Assembly (NCBI GenBank): GCA_049322695.1
Contig: JBMORW010000021.1
Location: 186,001-250,000, forward strand
Reading direction: 5' to 3'
Source of the DNA: CALGKJ01 sp049322695
GTDB taxonomy: Bacteria > Bacillota > Clostridia > Lutisporales > Lutisporaceae
DNA length: 64,000 nt
The notes below the pieces were generated by a model. The model was given only the letters and a program-made list of their open reading frames with translations, did not search any database and had not been told where the DNA came from. The translations under genes were made by a program, and so were the position numbers. This document shows positions 27,076 through 36,438 of the stretch, one piece after another (within the stretch, counting starts at the first letter, position 1; the number at the start of each line of letters is the position of its first letter).

Positions 27076-27087
27076 TACATTTCTTTA

Positions 27088-29598
27088 CTATGCCACATGA
27101 ATTGCTCCGTCTTCAAACAGCTTTATGAAGGTTTCAGTAAGTACAGGATCAAACTGAGTTCCACTGCACCTTCTTAACTCTTCAAGAGCTTCATCTATGC
27201 TGAGAGCTTTACGGTAAGGTCTATCTGTAGTCATTGCATCAAAGGCATCAACAATGCTTAAGCAGCGACCTTCTATAGGTATTCCTTCCCCCTTTACACC
27301 TCTGGGATAGCCCTTACCGTCATATTGCTCATGATGACTCATTATTGCCGGTATAACCTTAATTAAGCTGGGAATATGCTTTATTATGGATATGGATATT
27401 TCAACATGTCTTTTCATTATTTCATATTCATGCCGTGTCAAAGTTTCATTTTTTGTAAGTATATACTCAGGAATTCCTATCTTGCCTATGTCATGCAGCA
27501 AGCCTGCATTCCGTACAATATCAATCTTCTCGTCATCAAACCCGGCTGCTATTGCCAAAGTCACTGCATAGCTGGATACATTCTCCGAGTGCCCGAATGT
27601 ATAATGGTCCTTGGCATCTATAGTAGCTGCTAAAGCATATACTGTAGAAAAATATGCCGTCTTTATGCTGTTTTGCATCTTTTCAGTTTCATTCTGGCTG
27701 TTTATGCTGAAACAGCCTTCTTCCATCCTAGAATATAATACACATTGATTTCTGCCGCTCCATTTAGCAGCATACATAGCCTTGTCCGCACATTCCAAGA
27801 CCTCTTCTCCGGAGCTTCCGTCACCAGGATAGCTTGCCACCCCTATGCTTACAGTCAAAAACTCACTTCCATCCTCTGTTGATAGAAAGCTGTGTTCCAC
27901 TGCCTTTCTTATGGTTTCAACAGCTCTTAATGAATCGCTGCCTTCAATATTAGGGAAAATAATTGCAAACTCCTCTCCTCCATATCTCGCTATTATGTCG
28001 TTATTTCCTACAGCTTCTTTCAAAATTTCAGAAATCCTTACCAAAGCTCTATCGCCTGCAGAATGTCCATATAAATCGTTATACAGTTTAAATAAGTCAA
28101 CATCTATCATTGCTATGGAAAATACATCGTACTTCCTTTCATACACATATTCACTGAGCAGTTCATGAAAATGCCTGTGGTTGTACAGCTTTGTCAAACC
28201 GTCAGTTATAGCCTGATGCTTGACCTCTTCATACATCTTGGCGTTATCTATTACTACTGCTGCATTATTAGCCAGGGTAAAAAGCAAATCAATTTCTTCC
28301 TGAGAATATGACTCCCCGCCCTTTTTCTCTGACAAAATGATGAATCCTATCAATTGCTCTCTCAATCTTATAGGTACTATCATCTCTGTGTTCAGTTCAA
28401 TAAGACGTTTTTTTTCATCACTCCACAAGCCTGCAAAAAAAGGCAGACTATGCATGTCATCCATAGTTAAAATTGATTTTGGAAGCATGAACCACCTGAC
28501 AATAGGATGATCACTTTTAAACTTGATTTCCTGTATCCGGTTTTCTTTCATTGAAGTATAAAAGATACCATAATCATTCTTATTTTCTCTTAATACCAGC
28601 AAAACCCTTTTGGGCTGCAATCCTCTTTCTATAGACTGTATGAGAGTATCTGTAAGCTCTTTCAGGTCAAGTACATTATTAATTATGCTGCTGAAATCCC
28701 TTAATAATGTTTTATGACTAAGCATGTCCTTATAAAACAACCTGTCTATTAAATGCTGAAGTGAATTCTTTATAGGGTGAAACAGTATAGCTAGCATTAC
28801 CGCTATTGCAAATGTCATCGTTATTGTAGTATTTCCTATAAGAGCACTTAATATCTGCTGAACAGCTATAATGGCAATTATGTATACTCCAGTAAGTGCA
28901 AGAGTATATACTGAATAAGCAATACCCTGCTTTACTATGAGCTTAATTTCAAGAAAACGATATCTGTATATTGAATATGCAATGAAAAGAGCATTTATTG
29001 TGTTCAATACTATGTCCAGTGGATATTTACCCAAGCTGGGGAGCAGATTGAGCAGCCCGCCCGCAATCACAAGTACAAGCCCGTACAATATGTACTTAAC
29101 TCGTATAAATGGAATTGTACCCTTCTTAACCTTATCCAGTATATTGATAAAAGCCAGTATCATATAGAATATGCTCCAGACTGCCAAAAACGATGCTGCA
29201 GGGCCCAGTGTATAATAAAACACGTTGTTTTCAGCATACGCATGTTTGGTAATCATTCCGAAAAAGTTGCTTACCAAAAGAATACATGCGGAAACATAGC
29301 CTAACAAAAGCTTATTTCTCTGATTGGTAGTCTCAGTAAGCACAAGTGTGAAATGATAGAACAAAACAGGCATGCATATCATACCAATGCAAAGAATTCT
29401 GTTCCAGAAAAGAGCACTGGGCGGAAAGTCAGTCTTCATAATGAATGAACAGAAGCTCCATACTATCATTGCTCCCACATATAGGGTATAATACTTAGTT
29501 ATTCTGTTCTTTTGTGATCCCAGAAGTATTACCAGCAATATACAGTAACACAAAAAGGATACAAAAGGAATAAGAATCAAATATGAGAATGGTTCCAA
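27088..29598 (-). CDS. Membrane GGDEF and HD-GYP protein with GAF domain
   Basis: An 836-residue protein. About eight hydrophobic segments in residues 1-280 resemble the 7TM sensor region of some kinases. Then come a GAF domain (about 300-450), a GGDEF domain with the active form RYGGEEF near residue 540, and an HD-GYP domain (about 640-830) with HDIGKIGIPEYIL, MKRHVEISISI, SHHEQYDGKGYP and DAFDAMTTDRPYR. It should be able both to make and to break cyclic-di-GMP. No RxxD inhibitory site is seen five residues before GGEEF. It is the third gene of an apparent operon after the ICMT-like and GH3-like genes (17-base gap). This makes it the most obvious local source of the ligand for the PilZ domain on the synthetase, by inference. 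Confidence 0.93.
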   Translation of the reverse strand: MEPFSYLILIPFVSFLCYCILLVILLGSQKNRITKYYTLYVGAMIVWSFCSFIMKTDFPPSALFWNRILCIGMICMPVLFYHFTLVLTETTNQRNKLLLGYVSACILLVSNFFGMITKHAYAENNVFYYTLGPAASFLAVWSIFYMILAFINILDKVKKGTIPFIRVKYILYGLVLVIAGGLLNLLPSLGKYPLDIVLNTINALFIAYSIYRYRFLEIKLIVKQGIAYSVYTLALTGVYIIAIIAVQQILSALIGNTTITMTFAIAVMLAILFHPIKNSLQHLIDRLFYKDMLSHKTLLRDFSSIINNVLDLKELTDTLIQSIERGLQPKRVLLVLRENKNDYGIFYTSMKENRIQEIKFKSDHPIVRWFMLPKSILTMDDMHSLPFFAGLWSDEKKRLIELNTEMIVPIRLREQLIGFIILSEKKGGESYSQEEIDLLFTLANNAAVVIDNAKMYEEVKHQAITDGLTKLYNHRHFHELLSEYVYERKYDVFSIAMIDVDLFKLYNDLYGHSAGDRALVRISEILKEAVGNNDIIARYGGEEFAIIFPNIEGSDSLRAVETIRKAVEHSFLSTEDGSEFLTVSIGVASYPGDGSSGEEVLECADKAMYAAKWSGRNQCVLYSRMEEGCFSINSQNETEKMQNSIKTAYFSTVYALAATIDAKDHYTFGHSENVSSYAVTLAIAAGFDDEKIDIVRNAGLLHDIGKIGIPEYILTKNETLTRHEYEIMKRHVEISISIIKHIPSLIKVIPAIMSHHEQYDGKGYPRGVKGEGIPIEGRCLSIVDAFDAMTTDRPYRKALSIDEALEELRRCSGTQFDPVLTETFIKLFEDGAIHVA

Positions 29599-29615
29599 AC
29601 TATCACCTCAAACCA

Positions 29616-31187
29616 TTATTCAGCCATGCTTATAAGTGTTTCAATGCAGCTTTTTCCGGGATTGATTTTTGCAATACTGCTGTTTACAAGCTTAAACCTG
29701 TTGAAGGTACCTGACGGCAGTAAAGTAACCCTAAGCGGATCCTTGCCTAAAAGCGTCTGCAGATCTCTGTAATCAGTATCCAGGTTTTTCAGATTCTCAT
29801 GTATCAAATGTTTTACCGAGCCAGCATCCAGCTTTCTGTCCTCAGGCTCCAGATACAAATGAAGTACCGGCTCCTTATTTTCATACTGCTTGCATGCTAC
29901 CCAGTCCTTTATTGAGATGACACCCGTGTGTATTGCTTTATCCAGCGTAGCCTTTGTAATTCTTGTAAAGCCTGCCAGGTCTATAACATTTGATATGCGG
30001 TCTACAAAGCGTATTTGAGGCAAATCGATTCTGTTTGACTCATTTTTTAAGGACAAGCACTCTATTATGTCACCAACTCTGTATCTGACAAATGCGCCCC
30101 CCCTGAACTTGGTAATTACAAGCTCATATCTTTCAGAGGCTTTTATCTCATTGATAAGCAATGTCTTCGGTATGTAGCTCTTATCTTGCATGCTTCTCAA
30201 CGATTCCTTTTCAGGTATGAACTCCAGGAAATTTACATCAGGGAAGAAGGTTAAACCACTGTCTCCCCAGGTTTCTGTTGCCACTGTGGCTATTTCCGTT
30301 CCTCCATATATCTCTAAAGGCCTCTTACCCCAATAATATTCGATTTTTTCCTTGAAAGCATGGGTATCAGTTCCTGCGCACAGTATTCCCTTAAAATCCC
30401 AGATATCCTTAGGGAGTATTGTCTCCTTTTTAATTCTTTGTTTTACATAGGCTTTTGCCAATCTATATGCCATCTTCAGGTTCTTGGGCTTTACTTTTTG
30501 ACCGGAGCTTGTAGAACCCTTTGCAAATTCCTCACCTATCTTTACAAGTACACTGGATAATCCAAAGAAAAGATCAACACCCCTTTCTAAAGCCAATTCA
30601 AAGCCCACTTTGTTTCTGTCTTCGAAACTGAGGTGCTCGGCTTCCTTGATGGAAGGCAGATATTCAAAATTTATTTCATTTCTTACTCCATAAGGCGCCA
30701 AACCTGTCAAGTATGGCAAGGGGGCCATACCATAAAGAAATCTGTCATTTTCCCTTAGTGTAAAAACCCCTCTTTTAGGGCTTGTTGCAAGCAGCAGACT
30801 TGCGATAAATGATTTTGTATGCTCCTCAATCATGCTCTCTGTATAGGGGGCAAGTTTAGTTTCATGTGTACCTCCCTTCCAGGTAGTTTTGATCCAATAT
30901 ATTGGCTTTGCAGGAAGAGCTTCTTCATTTTTATAAAGTAAAATGTCTGCATAATCCTCATAAGTGGTCAATGGAACGCTTTCCCTGAACTCCTTTACAG
31001 ATGCAGGCTTACACTTTCCCATAAGCCGTCTTCCTAGCTCACAACGTGATAACAGTTCAATCTGCTCCATCAAAAGTCTATCCTGAATTCTCATGAACTC
31101 CTCAAGGCTTAAATCCAGAAAACCGCAATATTTTTTCCATATCTTATCATACTCTTTATGCTTTAGCATTTCTTCCAGTCTTGTCAT
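29616..31187 (-). CDS. GH3-family acyl-adenylating enzyme
   Basis: A 523-residue member of the GH3 (auxin-responsive promoter) superfamily of ANL-type enzymes. Plant relatives activate a carboxylate as the adenylate and join it to an amino acid; bacterial relatives make comparable conjugates. Signatures seen are PLTTYEDYAD near the N-terminus, EIYGGTEIATVATE (acyl-adenylate motif), the FVRYRVGDII stretch and RFVDRISNVIDLAGFT. The ATG at 31187 lies seven bases after GGAGG; an ATG two codons earlier is too close. It overlaps the end of the ICMT-like methyltransferase gene by 32 bases, so the two are likely co-translated, and a c-di-GMP enzyme gene follows. The substrate is unknown. A role in tailoring a small molecule is possible, but a link to the synthetase 10 kb away is conjecture. 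Confidence 0.85.
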   Translation of the reverse strand: MTRLEEMLKHKEYDKIWKKYCGFLDLSLEEFMRIQDRLLMEQIELLSRCELGRRLMGKCKPASVKEFRESVPLTTYEDYADILLYKNEEALPAKPIYWIKTTWKGGTHETKLAPYTESMIEEHTKSFIASLLLATSPKRGVFTLRENDRFLYGMAPLPYLTGLAPYGVRNEINFEYLPSIKEAEHLSFEDRNKVGFELALERGVDLFFGLSSVLVKIGEEFAKGSTSSGQKVKPKNLKMAYRLAKAYVKQRIKKETILPKDIWDFKGILCAGTDTHAFKEKIEYYWGKRPLEIYGGTEIATVATETWGDSGLTFFPDVNFLEFIPEKESLRSMQDKSYIPKTLLINEIKASERYELVITKFRGGAFVRYRVGDIIECLSLKNESNRIDLPQIRFVDRISNVIDLAGFTRITKATLDKAIHTGVISIKDWVACKQYENKEPVLHLYLEPEDRKLDAGSVKHLIHENLKNLDTDYRDLQTLLGKDPLRVTLLPSGTFNRFKLVNSSIAKINPGKSCIETLISMAE

Positions 31188-31761
31188 CCTCATTCCTCCG
31201 TTTTTGCAGGGTCAATATACATCTTTCTATGCTGCTTTTTGTAGGAATCAGCATTGGTGTATAGCTCATATAGTCAGCATAGCTTGGAAACATTTTTAAG
31301 AAAAACAGCTTTTCCTGCAGATATACGTGCAGAACGTCAAGGCTTGTCCATATCAGACCTCCTGCTATTACCAGTTCTGCCCCTGTAGCGAAGTAGTAAA
31401 AGAAAAATATAAAAGCAAACCACAATACGCCGGGATGTCTGCATAATGCATATGTACCAGTATCTATCAAGATGCTGCTGTGTTTTTTTTGTGCATAGGT
31501 TGTTTTAAATGGCAGCTCTATAAATAATGAGTAAACAAGTAAAAAAACCGAGAGAATACATAGCACAATGGCTGTAAGCCGCAATGATAATGGAAGCACC
31601 GCTTTTTTTGATACTATTGCCAGCATAATTGCGGAAAATAATATCAGCGCTGCTCCAATACAGCCACAAATATACTTTCTATATATCCATCCTCTTATTG
31701 TATATACATCAAATAAAAACAGAAAAATAAAGGCAGAAATACCAGTTAGTATGTATATCAT
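31156..31761 (-). CDS. ICMT/PEMT-like membrane methyltransferase
   Basis: A 201-residue membrane protein with about five hydrophobic segments. The C-terminal half carries the isoprenylcysteine carboxyl methyltransferase / phospholipid methyltransferase pattern: a glycine-tyrosine turn DTGTYALCRHPGVLWF, hydrophobic segments, and the late glutamate in YLQEKLFFLKMFPSYADYM. The family transfers methyl from S-adenosylmethionine to lipid-linked or membrane substrates. AGGTGA precedes the ATG. First gene of the GH3 operon, with a 32-base overlap. The C-terminal tail (from about 180) is basic. The substrate is unknown. Confidence 0.78.
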   Translation of the reverse strand: MIYILTGISAFIFLFLFDVYTIRGWIYRKYICGCIGAALILFSAIMLAIVSKKAVLPLSLRLTAIVLCILSVFLLVYSLFIELPFKTTYAQKKHSSILIDTGTYALCRHPGVLWFAFIFFFYYFATGAELVIAGGLIWTSLDVLHVYLQEKLFFLKMFPSYADYMSYTPMLIPTKSSIERCILTLQKRRNEDDKTGRNAKA

Positions 31762-32000
31762 ATCTCACCTGCTTCCAATTTTTGTGTTACAATTTTATAG
31801 CTGAATAATACCTGCAGGCTCTTACAGCAATTATATAATGAATATTCATTATATATTACTATTCTCCAATCATTCCGGGAATCCTCTCTGTTTATGTAAT
31901 AATCGTTCAACATCTATAGCCAAAAAAATCTTTTTTTAGACATTTTTTTCTTATAGAAATATGCAGAACACATTTTTCGACAGCAAAACAGCAAAAAAAA
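31762..32000. other. Intergenic region, no gene seen
   Basis: An AT-rich spacer upstream of the methyltransferase operon. It should contain that operon's promoter on the minus strand, but I see no convincing -35/-10 pair and no gene. Confidence 0.4.
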
Positions 32001-32035
32001 ATTAATGTACATCCCTATGCGACATGTACATTAAT
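31992..32035 (-). terminator. Terminator of the broken hybrid kinase gene
   Basis: ATTAATGTACAT and ATGTACATTAAT form a perfect twelve-base stem followed on the minus strand by eight or nine T residues. The terminator is intact although the gene it served is not. Confidence 0.85.
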
Positions 32036-32099
32036 ATTAATTGTCGAAATGTTTTTTGATAAATGCTTTATACTGACTGCTTTGAGGTCATTTGTTAAG

Positions 32100-34428
32100 T
32101 CATTTGTTAAGCCATTTATCAAGCATATTTCTGAATATGTTGATATCTATGGGCTTCTATATACAATCATCCATACCCTGATTAATAGAATTTTCTATTT
32201 CTCCCGTTAATGGATATGCTGTCATAGCAATTATAGGAACATTCTTTAAGGCTGTTTTTTCGAGTTCTCTTATTTTTTTTGTAGTTTCAAGCCCATCAAG
32301 CATATGCATCTGTATATCCATCAATATAAGGTCAAAGGTATGGCTGCTCAGCATTTTAAGCGCTTCAGCACCGCTATCTGCAGTCATCGCATCTGTATTG
32401 TGCTTCATCGACAGTCTTGAAATATAAAATCTATTTAGTTCATCATCATCTACAACCAGTACTCTCTTGCATGCTTCAGACTCAGCTTCAGCATTTTTTC
32501 TGCTGTCACACGATTCATTCTTGATTTCCTCGGCATCAGATTCTTTTTTCATAATTACAGTAAAATAGAACTCGCAGCCTTTGTTTTTGTCGCTTTCCAG
32601 CCAAATCTCTCCATCCAATAGCTCTACAAGCTTCTTTGATATTGCCAGTCCGAGACCTGTGCCCTGATACTCCTTCTTATAGCTAAGTCCATCTGATTGA
32701 ATCTTTCGAATAGTTGGGATTGCTTATCCTTACTGATTCCTATACCCGTATCCTTAATTATAAATAAAAGTTTTATCCGGCTGTCCTCCAAAGTCTCACT
32801 TCTGACAGTTATTTTAATGCTGCCTTTGTTTGTAAATTTCACAGCATTCCCTATCAGGTTTGACAGAACCTGTCTAAGTCTTACATGGTCTCCATACAGC
32901 CTGTTTGGAATGTTATCAGCTATGCTGGTAAACATACTCAATCCTTTTTGCCTTGCACTAATATCAAAAAGAAGCACAACATCGTTGACAACTTCACTGA
33001 TATTAAAGATACTGTTCTCTATGGCCACTTTACCTGCCTCAATTTTAGAATAATCAAGTATATCGTTTATAATCCTTAAAAGAGAATTAGCAGATTGCTT
33101 GATAAGGTTGAGATAATTGCTCTGTTCTTCGCTTACATCCGTCAACAGTATCAAGTCCGTCATGCCCATAATGCCATTCATTGGTGTTCTTATTTCATGA
33201 CTTATATCAAAGAACTCAGAGTAATGTATTTTCTTGAGATCGATTTTTACATAATTATTGGATGCATTTTTTAGAAAGCTTAAAAATACCTCCATACTTC
33301 TTTTATTTTTCGCCATGAAATACTTAGTTAACCCTAATGCTGCAGCAAGTAAAATAAATAACAGCACCAAAATATATCTGATTTTTTCGCTAACATCCTT
33401 TTTCATCTGAGTCCTTTTCTGCTCTATTATATTCTCTATTTCATCCAGTTCACGCCTGTACCTATTGCCCATCCCCATTCATCTATACCTCTGATAAAGG
33501 TTAATTTTTCAAAAACCTCATTATCCGGTTTATTCCAATAGTAAGTTATGTATCCTCCGCCCCTGTGCTGCTTAGCAATTTGTATCTCCTCCTGTATCAC
33601 TTTTCTTCCGCTGATATCCGTCATATCCCAAAGATTCTTCCCGACCAAGTCCCTGTATACATCGTTTGCAATTTCAACTCCGACATAATTAACAATAAAA
33701 AAAGTCTTCTCTATTATCTCCATAACGAGCTGCCTTATTGATTTAAGAACTGCATTTTGTATATCTTTGATAACATATTCAATGTATTCTCCTGTACCAG
33801 CATACCAGTCATATGGTTCAAATTTCTTTGCAAATGTTATTTTCTCACTGGCCATTTTCTCCTTTGAATCAGGCTTTGTCCAGTAACCCCTGATGAATCC
33901 TTCGCCATATCTGTAAAAGAGCTCTATTTCATCCCGTATTGAATAATTACCTGCTGCATCCTTCAGATCAATCAGGTTTGCTCCTTCACTTTCGGGAAGA
34001 ATCGGATATAGTATTACATCCCCTTCCAGTGAATAAATAAAATAATATCCTCTTCCGTTATTGAAGCGGACGCTTCTTAATGCATCTGTTATAAATGTCC
34101 TTATCTCATCTTTACTCTTACTATCTTTATATTTGCTATAAATGTTCATTGTTAAGTTCTAAGCTTCATTGGTCCTGTTCTTAACATCTTCTTTCAGTAT
34201 CCTTTAGGTCTGAACCATCATATACCTGGCATACTCTATCTGCCTGCTGACTTCGTTCTGTATAGTTCTTTTATACATACCAATATAGTCGTTTCTAAGC
34301 TTATCGGACTCTTTGTTAAAGGCTGTATATTCATTTCTTATCCACGAGTATCCCAAAACACCTGTTGCCAATAGTATTATGCACACTATTTTCAGCATAT
34401 CATAGCAGCAAGAGTTTATTTTTTGCAT
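32100..34428 (-). pseudogene. Decayed hybrid sensor kinase (Cache-HisKA-HATPase-REC)
   Basis: Remains of a single hybrid kinase gene read through five lesions: an in-frame TAA at 34204-34206, an in-frame TAG at 34159-34161, a frameshift near 33470, a frameshift near 32700 and an in-frame TAG at 32157-32159. Joined, the pieces give an N-terminal membrane segment, a large Cache-type sensor (WYAGTGEYIEYV; later GYITYYWNKP...GWAIGTG), a second membrane segment, the HisKA box FFDISHEIRTPMNGIMGM, an ATPase with IKDTGIGISKD and a GTGLGLAISKKL stretch that lies in the shifted frame, and a receiver domain (VLVVDDDELNR, LILMDIQMHMLDGLE). The original stop would be the TGA at 32100. Five separate lesions rule out a single sequencing error. 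Confidence 0.88.
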
Positions 34429-34486
34429 GTTCGCATTAGGATAACCCTCTCTTCATAAGAACTTTTCTAATCCTAAAGACGAAAAA

Positions 34487-34525
34487 TACACTATGGTTAA
34501 TAATATAATCCCATAGTGCATATTT
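34487..34525 (-). terminator. Possible terminator after the SLH gene
   Basis: CACTATGG and CCATAGTG pair on the minus strand with TATTTTTCG following. The stem is short and the loop long, so this is a weak call. Confidence 0.4.
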
Positions 34526-34581
34526 CTATTATTCATTCCCTCTTCTGCGGAGTCCTCATCAGCATTTCCAGTCTCACCGTC

Positions 34582-36159
34582 TTATTCGGTGATTTCATTG
34601 ACTTCACCTGTTATATCTGAACTTCTTCTTAAAATCATAAATTCGTCCAAATGCAGTATTTCACCAGCTGTTAAAGTAATAACCACGCTTGCAGGCTCAT
34701 ATCCCATTTCTTCATCTGCGGCATAGGCTGTTATTGTATAAGTGCTGCCTTCACCATACACAGGTATGTCGTTTATAGTAAAATGACCATTGGTTTCAGT
34801 CTCAGCAGCCAGCACTCCGTCTCCTATTTCCACCTTTACTATTATACCGTTTTGAGCTATCTGATCCTCATATAGCGCATAACCGGACACCGATGCTGTT
34901 CCTTCTTCATACTCCATTACTGTCAGAGTCAGTATTACATCACCCTCATATCCTTCTACATTTCCTGTAAAAGTAAATACTCCAGGCTCGCTGCTGTCTG
35001 CTTCACTTGGATCCCACACCACCTCAACCTCTCTGCTGCTTTCATCACTCATAACTGCATATACTGTATCAGGAAGCGAATACTCGTCACCGACATATAT
35101 GAATTCATCAATAGAATCAATATATGCTATTGAAGGCTCCGGCGTAGGCTCCGGCGTGGGTACAGGAGTAGGGATTGGAGTCGGATCAAGCTCTGTATAG
35201 TTTGAAGCATAATCTTCAGTTTCTTCTACCGAGCTGTCTTCTCGTGTAATTATAGGCAGTGGAGGAATTGTAACATAAATAGTCTTACTGCCTTTGATTT
35301 TGGTAGAATTCACTGCTGCCGATACTGTTATTACCAAGCTCTGAGGAAGTTCTTTGCGCTGGATAGGCTTGAACTTAAAATTGTTTCGTTCAGCATCGAA
35401 TTCCAAATCAGCAAACTCATATTTTTCATTATCCAGCTGAGCTTCAAGCACATAATCTTCAGTTCTCAAATCAGGAACATTTTTAGTAAGCCTTATGCTC
35501 AGTGTATCTGTTCCGAAATGCAAATAATATATTGATGCCTTACTAGTATACTTAGCCTTCAAAAGCCCTCTGAGCAATATAATGGTTTCAGCTCTTGTTA
35601 TCGGCCTTTCAGGCTCAAAAAAACCCTTTTCATCCAATTCCATCAGCCTGTTCCTAAGTAGTGCGCCTATTGCTCCCTTTTCAGCATCAGACAGCTTCTG
35701 AACATCTTCAACCGCTGATACATAGCTTATATCCGCACTTAAATCAAGCTTAAGTATCCCCGCTGCTATAGCTGCGGCCTGTTTACGACTGACTTCACCA
35801 TCAGGCCTGAAGCTTCCATCCTCATTGGGGCTAATATATCCCGCAGTAACTGCAATGTTGGCTATTCTATGATACCACTCTGATACAGGAACATCAGGAA
35901 AACTGACTGCAGATACTTTTCTGAAGCCAAATGCCCTGTTGAAGAAGGCACAGAATTCCGACCTTTTTGCAGCGTCATCCGGCCTGAAGGATTTATCCGG
36001 ATAGCCAAGCGCTATTCTTTCTTCATATGCCGCTCTAATATCATCTTCAGCCCAATGTCCTCCGGTATCAGGAAAATAGGCAAAAACCGGAGTTAATTGT
36101 GCAAGTATCAGTACTAGTGTAATAATTAACATAAATACTGTCTTGGGCTTAAGTTTCAT
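34582..36159 (-). CDS. Secreted SLH-domain surface protein
   Basis: A 525-residue protein with a signal peptide (about 1-27, ending PVFA). Three SLH repeats follow (about 28-205): FPDTGGHWAEDDIRAAYEERIALGYPD is the first, FPDVPVSEWYHRIANIAV the second. SLH domains bind pyruvylated cell-wall polymers, so the protein is anchored at the surface. A beta-rich region (205-310), a proline-threonine linker (TPIPTPVPTPEPTPEP), a bacterial Ig-like domain (about 345-420) and a carboxypeptidase-regulatory-like beta domain (about 425-510) complete it. No catalytic domain is recognised, so it is probably structural or a scaffold. AGGGAAG precedes the ATG. It is apparently transcribed alone. Confidence 0.88.
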   Translation of the reverse strand: MKLKPKTVFMLIITLVLILAQLTPVFAYFPDTGGHWAEDDIRAAYEERIALGYPDKSFRPDDAAKRSEFCAFFNRAFGFRKVSAVSFPDVPVSEWYHRIANIAVTAGYISPNEDGSFRPDGEVSRKQAAAIAAGILKLDLSADISYVSAVEDVQKLSDAEKGAIGALLRNRLMELDEKGFFEPERPITRAETIILLRGLLKAKYTSKASIYYLHFGTDTLSIRLTKNVPDLRTEDYVLEAQLDNEKYEFADLEFDAERNNFKFKPIQRKELPQSLVITVSAAVNSTKIKGSKTIYVTIPPLPIITREDSSVEETEDYASNYTELDPTPIPTPVPTPEPTPEPSIAYIDSIDEFIYVGDEYSLPDTVYAVMSDESSREVEVVWDPSEADSSEPGVFTFTGNVEGYEGDVILTLTVMEYEEGTASVSGYALYEDQIAQNGIIVKVEIGDGVLAAETETNGHFTINDIPVYGEGSTYTITAYAADEEMGYEPASVVITLTAGEILHLDEFMILRRSSDITGEVNEITE

Positions 36160-36390
36160 TTACTGCTTCCCTCCCGCAATATAATAAGAATCTGCAGTCC
36201 AATATTTTCCATAATCTGCAATTCTTATTCACCGGTATTTATTCATCACACTCCTCTCCGGCATAACATTACATTATATTTTATGGCAGGCAGCAAATAC
36301 AAATTCTTAAGTGTGAAATTATTCCAGCTAACAGCTGCGCAAATGCAGCTGAAGCGCATCATATTTTGCTAAGAAAATTACGCATTTATA

Positions 36391-36427
36391 ATAAAAAAGA
36401 CGATGAATGTTCAGACATTCACCGTCT
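36391..36427 (-). terminator. Terminator of the MYG1-family gene
   Basis: AGACGATGAATGT and ACATTCACCGTCT form a long stem, with TTTTTTT on the minus-strand 3' side. Confidence 0.88.
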
Positions 36428-36438
36428 AATAACTTCTT

